Below the pieces are notes generated by a model. That model did no database searches. It was not told where the DNA came from and saw only the letters and a list, made by a program, of their open reading frames with translations. From Siphonodentalium dalli (lineage: Eukaryota; Mollusca; Scaphopoda; Gadilida; Siphonodentaliidae), in contig CP136067.1 in the NCBI GenBank assembly GCA_032622095.1, forward strand, positions 53,239,899 to 53,303,898: a DNA stretch of 64,000 nucleotides. Direction: 5' to 3'. This document shows, piece after piece, positions 56,681 through 64,000 of the stretch. Made by a program: the position numbers and the translations under genes. The stretch's first letter is position 1. Every line of letters begins with the position of its first letter.

Positions 56681-57400
56681 ATGAAAATTGGGAAAATGGT
56701 TTCTACCTCTAATAAAAAGGAACGATATTGAAAACTGTCACTTCCCTGGTGACATACTGGCATCCGTGTGGAGTTTAGGTTGCTTGGATAACTCAAAATT
56801 CGTTTATTTTATTTCACCATCAGTTTAATTAAAACCACCTGCCTCTGAGTCACAAGACGAAATGTGGGAAAAGGGCAAACATGTAAGACCTCCAGGTCAG
56901 GGGTAAATGCTGAAAAGACAAAATATAGTCGGTTTCAGTAGTAGAATAGGATTAAATTTGTATTAAATTATTTTTCCTCAAAATGTGTCTACATTGTTTA
57001 CACGCCGTTCCCACGACACAACTTTCAAATTATACAGCAGTGCGGAACACAAAGCTCACATCTTCTACTTTCATATGATATCTATTTTTTCCGTGTGTTA
57101 AACAAATATATTCAAAACAGTTAATCCATGTAGATAATTAACACAGTTCCAATGCTAAAGTATATACGTGCGTGTGTACACACTCTCCCCGCCTGTCTAT
57201 CTTGTCTACAGTTGATTTCAACATAAAAACATGCAATGGACGGATGCATATATACTTAGCTAGATCATATCATGAATCTCTACCCTGGCTACGCCCGTGG
57301 AGATAATTCTACACCAGTTCAAGTAATGTGAAAATTTTCATGTTCAGATAGGGAAGTTTATAAAGATTTTTAAAAAACCAGTACAGCTAATATATTCTTA
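56681..57400. other. Non-coding, nothing recognised
   Basis: AT-rich spacer without repeats or exons that can be supported. Confidence 0.4.
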
Positions 57401-57414
57401 GTTAATATCGTTCC

Positions 57415-57598
57415 TCAGTAAATAGTGCATGTATTCCACTGTGTACGTAGTTCAAGAAGATCCCAACTCGATGTTGCATGAAATATGTCACTTTGTTGAG
57501 TCGAGTTTGATTGGCATCCTTTACAATCATGAACTTTCTCACGGGTAATCAATTCAATTCGATGTCGACTCACAAAAGTCACAGACAAATCATGCAAT
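57415..57598 (-). CDS. Weak candidate terminal exon, minus strand
   Basis: An acceptor-like ACACTCCAG precedes 57598, followed by about 60 open codons to a stop, with HDCKGCQSNSTQQSDIFHA and SSWDLLELRTQW. The composition is coding-like with three Cys. There is no strong pyrimidine tract and no recognised family. Confidence 0.2.
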
Positions 57599-57619
57599 CT
57601 GGAGTGTAACACCCCCTAT

Positions 57620-58480
57620 ATTGTGAAATATATTATGAAGGAATAAGTAATAAATAAATATATATAGTCACTGAGTTGTTTTTTCAATGCTATAAAGTTC
57701 TCCGTCAGAACATTAAAACGTTCCCATATTTTTAACTGGTTGAATATGATCTCTACGGTAGCCAGAGTATAAATTCATGACATGATCTAATACTTGGCGA
57801 CCCATTCCTATATTCTATAAGAAATATATTCAGCATATACTGCAAATCATGCAATTTACTACGATATTGATGTTGGATTGAAATTTAAATACAAATGCAT
57901 CTCAACATAATTACTTATTATACATGTATAAGTAATATTATGTTCCTTTTTACCCCCCCCCCCCCCCCAATCGCACCATCGCCATGTCTCGGATAAATTC
58001 AGGATGACCGTCCTATCATTAAATTCTTGCCAACAAAGACCATTTTTCTCACAGGGACACAGGTATACGATCAAATTGAAACCCCTTTATCGCGTACCGG
58101 AAATTATAAGACGCTGGGGAAGCTTATTTGCGAATACACCCGGAAATCCTCGGCTGGAAGGTTGGAAAAAATGTTCGGGACCCAAACAGTACGATTTTGT
58201 TCTAATTTTCATGACCTGAATGCGTCTTTATGGGACATATATTGGTCGTAGAAAGGTAGTTTGGGTATTTATCTACCTATTTTGATACCGGGAAAATTTC
58301 AAAAACGAATATTATTTTGTGTATTTTGGAGCGCGAACCGCCATGTGGCTTTAAGACAACAGTTAGACTAAAATACATCATGCATTATGACCGTAAGATG
58401 TCACTCTTTCCGATAAATGCAGCGTTTTGTATTGATTTATTGTATTTTATTCCAATCTACTATATATTTTGAGAACTACA
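57620..58480. other. Non-coding, nothing recognised
   Basis: Contains a poly-C run at 57953-57968. Open frames at 58004-58251 (+) have a protein-like look but no splice context. Confidence 0.4.
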
Positions 58481-58489
58481 TAAATATAT

Positions 58490-59165
58490 ATGTGTAAATA
58501 TATGTGTATATATATTTGTCCTCTATAGACTCGAAAACGGCTGGACCGATTGGGCTCAAACTTCCCATCTAAGGGTAAAATGCCACGGGAATGGTCGTCG
58601 CGGCATTTTGGAGAAGCTCCCAGCACCCATTCTCCACTCCCAGTCACAAAAAAACGGCACTGTGGGGTTATTCGCGTTGATAGTTAAAGAGCGTTCGTAT
58701 CCGCAGTGTCGTTGATAAAGAGCGTCTATATACACGACGAGTATAAATACGGTTCCATTGACCGTCTCGAGACGAAATTTCGTACTTAATTTCGTACTTA
58801 GGGGTTCCAAGGAAAGGGGGAGATTTTTATCGGGTCAGTTTTTCCGCGCGAGGTGACCTTGACCTTCAAACGGGTACCCACAAATGATCTATATGTGCGT
58901 GTCCTTTATAGACTCGAACCGATTGAGCTCAAACTTGCTACCTATGGGTACTTTTGTGCGAGAAGTGTCATGGACGGGTCAAATTGTGACCCAGACCTGA
59001 CCTTGACCTTGAAAATGATCAATTCAAGGTCAAATCGTATAAAACTGGCGGATTTCGACGAAATTTTACACCTAAGTGCAGCACACGTGTCTCGGAAGCT
59101 GTTGCAATTGCTTTTTCGAACAAAGCCATGAAACGAACCACGCCAGTGGCGGGCTAACCTGCTAG
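58490..59165 (+). mobile_element. Candidate non-autonomous Helitron
   Basis: The 3' end shows CGCCAGTGGCG, a small hairpin, then GGCTAACCTGCTAG followed by T: the CTAG/T ending with a hairpin about ten bases upstream that is typical of Helitrons. The interior has two diverged copies of TATAGACTCGAA..CCGATTG.GCTCAAACTT (about 58524 and 58908) and one GACC-rich unit of family S3 (58940-59070). The 5' TC end could not be fixed and lies near 58480-58520. No Rep/helicase is present. Confidence 0.5.
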
Positions 59166-59169
59166 TCCT

Positions 59170-59585
59170 ATATATAATAACATATATGAACATTTAATAC
59201 AATATTTGACAGTAATACATAGAATGGTATAGATGGATTGATTGGAAAGGGGCCGATTAAACAATAAGCCCAAGGAATTGTGTTAAGTTATCTTATGAGC
59301 CACCCTTATGTTTCGCGCCGTCTCTCAATTAAATGGAGTCGGACGGGAAAGAATGGAAATATTATAATAATAATAATGATGATGTCGTACGTGAGAGGTA
59401 GAGGAGAGCGAGAGAGAGGAGATGGATAGAGAGAAAATTATCAAGAGCTATATATTGAGAGCGAGAGAGATAGAGAGAAAAAGATCAAGCGAGATATAAA
59501 TAAAGTCGATTAAAGTTGACGAAAACTGGATCTGGGCGTAAAGTCAGCTATATAGCGGGGTAACGCAACCGTACTTCGATGTAAA
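59170..59585. other. Non-coding with GA-rich tract
   Basis: A purine-rich GAGAGCGAGAGAGA tract lies at about 59393-59475. No exon. Confidence 0.6.
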
Positions 59586-59588
59586 CCA

Positions 59589-59770
59589 GGGCCCATTTTC
59601 ATGAAGCTTAAGGACTTAAGACGATCTTATAATGGACTTAATCTAAGATGTAAGGTGGATCTTATGATGTCACTTTTCCGTTTCAAGAACGCGTTTCATA
59701 AAACAATCTTAAGTCCATCTTAAGTAGAAAGTTAAGTTCCCGCGCTTTTAGGCTGGCTCTCGACAATTTG
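59589..59770 (-). repeat. Repeat F, copy 2 (inverted)
   Basis: GGGCCCATTTTCATGAAGC to TTAACTTTCTAC-type words in reverse order relative to copy 1 at 49930. Rich in CTTAAG and TTAAGTCC words. Confidence 0.75.
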
Positions 59771-59774
59771 TTAC

Positions 59775-60740
59775 AGCTATGCGCAGAAAATATTGGTTCT
59801 GTGTATGCTATAATAATGCCAAGGAACATTATTTGGTGATAGATAATAGGGCGTGTCTAGGCGTAATGATGATATTGTAATGAAAGGGGAGATAATCAGA
59901 ATATAGTGACTGGTGCATAATGCATGTGCGCGCCTTCTAACATATATGTCAGATTCCATGCACACATATCTGCATGCTTCAATACCTATTATATACTAAC
60001 AGAACGATTATTTAAGTTATTAAAGGGACATTATAACTCTGGAGGTGAACCTTCACCAATTGCACATGCCACTAAGGCCAGGACATAAATTATGTTAGCT
60101 CCTTTTTGGGTTGCTGGTATTATAGGTTCTAATACATTATCCGTCTTTGAAACATTTTAGTAAAGAGCGTTTATAATTAACAACACGTGAATAGATGGTT
60201 CATAGTGACATATGTTTTATATATATGTTATTTGCGATATTGTGTTATTTCATATTTAATAAAAATGTGGTGTAGATTTAATAAATGTCTGAGATTCACG
60301 TCGGTGGATCATGATAAAATATACGGGTTTATTGTGTGTTATTATCCTTCCGATATATATACTGAGTACATATTTATCAAACAGCTGTGTATAAGTCATT
60401 CACTATTATCATAGACGAGAAAAGTTTCGGACCAATTGTCACATGCAACATGATTGCTGTTTACAGTACGATTGCGTGATTTGAGTAGCAAATAATGTCA
60501 AAGTCTATGAAAATGTATTCTTTTTGTTACAGCATGTACAGTCCGGTCTTGTCTGTTTACAGTTAGTATAGTACATGGACACCCGGTCACACCCCGCCAA
60601 TCGCGCAACCACTGGCCACGTCCATGATATAGCGTGCCAGTTGGTTATTAATTACTACCATTTCCGAAACATCCCTCCGTGTTCGCAAGATGTTATTCAG
60701 TTAAATTTATAATAACATACACGAACAAGATCCCATCCAT
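59775..60740. other. Non-coding, nothing recognised
   Basis: AT-rich, no supportable exon. Short AAAGAGCGTTTATAA near 60163 is a common word here and not informative. Confidence 0.4.
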
Positions 60741-60744
60741 ATTT

Positions 60745-60924
60745 CCGACAAAAGGTGGATCATAACTTTGGTCTTATAACTTTAAGATTATGTTAAGACA
60801 CCTCACACAAGACTTAAAGTTAAGACCATATTAAGTTAGGACCTTGTTCGTGAAACGCACTTATGACTGAAGTTTGAACTTATGACCATCTTAAGTCAAA
60901 AGTTGCTTTCATGAAACTGGGCCC
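60745..60924 (-). repeat. Repeat F, diverged relative
   Basis: AGGTGGATCATAAC, GACCTTGTTCGTGAAACGCA and CTTTCATGAAACTGGGCCCA follow the order of words of repeat F. Internally TTAAGAC and GTCTTAA words form small palindromes. Confidence 0.6.
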
Positions 60925-62270
60925 AGTATTCTAATTCACTCTGCAAACAGGTAAATCCAATTTTCGAGGCGTTGATCGGTCAATTGCCCAGGTGTAGCTG
61001 TCGTAGAATCATATGGTTTTATGCCTTGACCACTGGCACTGATGCAATGCAATGCCAATGGCCCGTCCGCAATGTAATACCTAATTGGCCACGAAACTTA
61101 CATTTATTAATATAATTTATACATATCCGATTTCATTTATAGCTGTTTACGTCGAATGAAGCTTGGGACTGATCGAGAGCGCCATGGACCTTAAGTTAAC
61201 CGACAGCATGCAGTATCCATTGGATGCATACAACAGCCCAAATAATGTACATTCCCAACAACGTTCCACTTCGGTATATCGGTCAGATTTAATAAACAGT
61301 TATGACATATCAATACAAGCGATTAGAGTTCAAATAACACAATATAATTAGTCTTGCAATCTGCATAATTATACTCGTGTATTATGCGTGGTCAATGCCG
61401 TTAAACTTTTCTATACTTAATACCCATTGATGAGTATTCATGCACCTTAAGAAATGTTCAGATAATAAGTTCATCCAGCTTGTCTGAACTTTTGCCACCA
61501 ATGGATATGAATCATTCTGCGCTACTTTAATAGGTGAATGGAAAAAAATCAATTTAGTATAGAAAGGGTTAAAGGCACGTGAGGCCTTAGTTGTCGAAAA
61601 TATTCATATTTGTTCCAAACACCGTAAACAGAAAAACATTAAAACGCATACAGTTTCGTTCATATATACCATGACCATTGCGTAAACAGCATGTTATCAT
61701 AAAGACCTACTATGTTTTACCTAAGCAAAAGCCTGATTGTGTTACAGTGATTCTGAAGACAGCACAATGCTACTGCTAATCACACACAAATGGCATAAAC
61801 GCTCTTTATTAGTTCCATATCAGGAATTCACCAACAAAGAACGCTCTTTATGTTTACCATCATAATATAAACAAACACCAGAAAAGTTACTTTATATGCT
61901 CTTGTTTACATAACAATAGTCAAACAAATGACAATAACATACTGTTTATGCGATATTTTGTATTTGTATACGGACAAAGTCTGTCTACATTTTGATGTTA
62001 TTTCTGTTTGTGGCGGTTTTTGACGGATGGAAATATTTTCACAGGATACCCACCGCCAAGGCCAACCGTACCTTTAACAGTCAACAACTGAATACCGTTC
62101 ATTGTGAAGAACTGAATATCGTGCATTATGAACAACTGAATACCGTGCATTATGAATGCTAGTTGGTGGCCTCTTACATTGTTTCAATAACATATGAAGG
62201 TCAGATGTGCATGGGCAGATGGTGGGTGTCCCCGTGCAGGGTGGATACATTTATATATAATTATTTTCAT
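60925..62270. other. Non-coding, nothing recognised
   Basis: A short direct duplication GAACAACTGAATA.CGTGCATTATG lies at about 62107-62155. No gene. Confidence 0.4.
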
Positions 62271-62276
62271 TTTCAG

Positions 62277-62456
62277 GATGATATATACACGTGGTCGTCA
62301 ATGAATAGACTATATGATATACCCCATCCACCAACCCGTGAACACAACTCAAACCAGATTTCCAAATTTTTCTCTATCTCTGCCCCCAGCTATTGGCTGG
62401 AAAATGTTAAACCAAGACGCACCCACTTTCAAATTTGTTTTTACTGTGGAATGTAA
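62277..62456 (+). CDS. Weak candidate terminal exon, plus strand
   Basis: A very good acceptor (TTATTTTCATTTTCAG) at 62276 is followed by 59 open codons and a stop, starting DDIYTWSSMNRLYDIPHPP, with an aromatic-rich middle (FFSISAPSYWLENVK) and a CFYCGM end. No upstream partner exon was found and no family is recognised. Confidence 0.25.
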   Translation, partial: DDIYTWSSMNRLYDIPHPPTREHNSNQISKFFSISAPSYWLENVKPRRTHFQICFYCGM

Positions 62457-62537
62457 TCTTTTGTGTCGTAAAAAGGGTGGTTACCACTGCTGAAACACAC
62501 AATCTGCGCCACGTTATAAGTGCTCTGGCTTTTCAAC

Positions 62538-62978
62538 CCTTATAAGAAAGCACATCGGTAAACCACGATGAATGTACCATGGTACTTTGGCCCAAATATC
62601 ATGGTATTACCAATGTTTACCACAGTAAAAAGTGGTACATAACAAACAAACCATGGTTTACCGTGGTGAACGCCTGAGGTCCAAGACCTTGCATTGCGGT
62701 ATACCAAGGAGTTTGTTTTGTTATGTGCCACTGTTTACTGTGGTATACCGTGGTATACTAGTGGTATACCACAGTAAACAGTGGTACATAACAGAAAATC
62801 CTTGGTATACCGAGGTCTATGATCTTAGACCTCAGTCGTGCACCACGGTAAACCATGGTTTTGTTTGTTATGTACCACTGTTTACTTTGTAAACATTGGT
62901 AATACCGCGGTATTTGGGCCATTTGATTATACCATTGTAAATTTATCGTGGTTTACCGAGGTGTTTTTTTAATAAGGG
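62538..62978. mobile_element. Foldback element built of GGTATACC / CCATGG words
   Basis: The ends CCCTTATAAGAAAGCACAT and the inverted TTTTTTTAATAAGGG, with TCGGTAAACCACGAT inside each, form the TIRs. The centre of symmetry is near 62756 at TATACTAGTGGTATACC. The whole element is one long imperfect palindrome that is itself tiled with shorter ones: GGTATACC, ACCATGGT, GGTAAACCATGG, CAGTAAACAGTGG. No coding. Confidence 0.85.
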
Positions 62979-62979
62979 A

Positions 62980-63423
62980 ATGAATCAACTAGTTTCAAGT
63001 AGCTTTGTTTGTGGAAGATATTAGTTTTTGAAAGAAAAAAAACTGTCATTTTTACCTATGCAGAAATAAGCCATATCTGCGTTACATTAAAGATGGTCTA
63101 TCTTTTCCCAGCAAGCTTTATATAGATTCGAGGGTATACCATAATAGATTTTATTAAAATATGTTGTTGTCGTAACTATGGCATGGAAGAGATAGACCAT
63201 CTTTAAGTGTTCTGCCTTTTCAATGCATGACCAGTTTCAATGTGTGGCATAGTTTATGGAAGATTATTTTTTTTTTTTAATAATGCCATTTACCCTCACA
63301 AGATCGTCTGACATCTAAACAACATTATAAGAATATCATTATTTCTAATCAGCTCAAACGAAATTATATGTATATCAATGTATCAAATCTGCTCCAACTG
63401 GATTACGTCATCACTTTCCCCAC

Positions 63424-63426
<3 letters not shown>
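62980..63426. other. Non-coding, nothing recognised
   Basis: Block ATAGACCATCTTTAA..TATAGATTCGAGG.TATACC (63090-63205) resembles 33590-33645. Poly-T at 63268-63278. Confidence 0.4.

Positions 63427-63496
<70 letters not shown>
63427..63496. repeat. (CT)n microsatellite
   Basis: Thirty-five uninterrupted CT dinucleotides. Confidence 0.98.
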
Positions 63497-63499
<3 letters not shown>

Positions 63500-64000
63500 G
63501 CCTATCACGACATCGTCAGTACCATTATTATAAGATTTCCATTCCTTTCCGTCCGACACCATCTCCACTTAATGGAGAGGGGGCGAAACAAAATGGGGAA
63601 AAAAATTAACAAAACCCCTTGGGCTTGTTGTTTAATCCCCTTTCCAATCAATCCATCTATACTATGCAATTTATTACTGTCAACACTATTGTTAAATGTT
63701 CAGATATGTTATTAGGAAATGGAACAAAATATGTTTACACTAAAGTTATGATACGATCGTTAAATATATTATTTAACGGACCTCTGATAAAACCGTGTTT
63801 TATATCATCGTGCTTGAAAACTCTGCTATCAATGTTCATATACGCAAAACGTCCAGTCTGTTATAGAAGAGTAACGGGACGGAAGTCAGTCCAAAACAGC
63901 ATCAGCTCAACCGATATCCCAAGCTACATTCTGTGACCCGAGAAGACTTGGTCTAGGGTACATTTTGCAGTGTATACTAGCTCACACAAACATATATGGG
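63500..64000. other. Non-coding, nothing recognised
   Basis: The open frame at 63619-63936 (+) has no splice or family support. Confidence 0.4.

Noticed and set aside
63383-63568. Arg/Glu repeat protein on the minus strand
   Set aside because: It is a translation of the (CT)n/(GA)n microsatellite.

Overview
The window is eukaryotic, AT-rich and almost entirely non-host. It looks like repeat-dense DNA of a marine invertebrate, most likely a mollusc or another lophotrochozoan. The evidence is spliced-exon signals, jockey/CR1-like non-LTR retrotransposons with ATTG- or TTCAA-type 3' tails, a Crypton-type tyrosine recombinase, piggyBac-like MITEs, and many hairpin (foldback) repeats. There are no bacterial operons, rRNA genes or CRISPR arrays. 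The species call is inference.

Layout. 0-9 kb: diverged tandem arrays (about 150, 142, 131 and 147 bp units), a palindrome-rich island at 2.6-3.0 kb and a 480 bp tandem duplication. 8.7-16.2 kb: a retrotransposon graveyard. One minus-strand LINE ends in a long CAT-type microsatellite. One plus-strand LINE with endonuclease and reverse transcriptase is inserted in a 183 bp tandem array and is itself interrupted by a younger repeat. A truncated LINE with a visible target duplication sits inside another LINE. 16.7-21.5 kb: hairpin elements, a CpG-rich foldback, and a 2.1 kb island packed with CTTAAG-centred palindromes. 22.4-33.1 kb: nested inverted repeats with YY1-like AAGATGGCGGC motifs around an interior holding a degenerate reading frame, plus a 1.2 kb TIR element carrying a satellite. 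36.5 kb: a tRNA-derived SINE head. 37.4-39.6 kb: the best open gene, a 470-residue tyrosine recombinase inside 30 bp inverted repeats beside a 99 bp perfect-type hairpin.

40-50 kb minus strand: the best candidate host gene. Its last exon encodes a 7-residue Thr/Pro/Ala repeat stalk and a GPI- or membrane-anchor tail. A phase-compatible Cys-containing exon lies 3.7 kb upstream, and a possible further one at 49.9 kb. 42.8-43.8, 54.4-54.8 and 56.3-56.6 kb: three copies of one TTAA-flanked MITE with twin hairpins; two of them can be compared with paralogous sequence lacking the insertion. 58.5-59.2 kb: a probable non-autonomous Helitron. 62.5-63.0 kb: a foldback built of GGTATACC/CCATGG words. 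The end is simple sequence.

The genes do not form a pathway. The recurring theme is iterated palindromes and hairpins in several unrelated sequence vocabularies. All positions were read by eye, so repeat boundaries are approximate.
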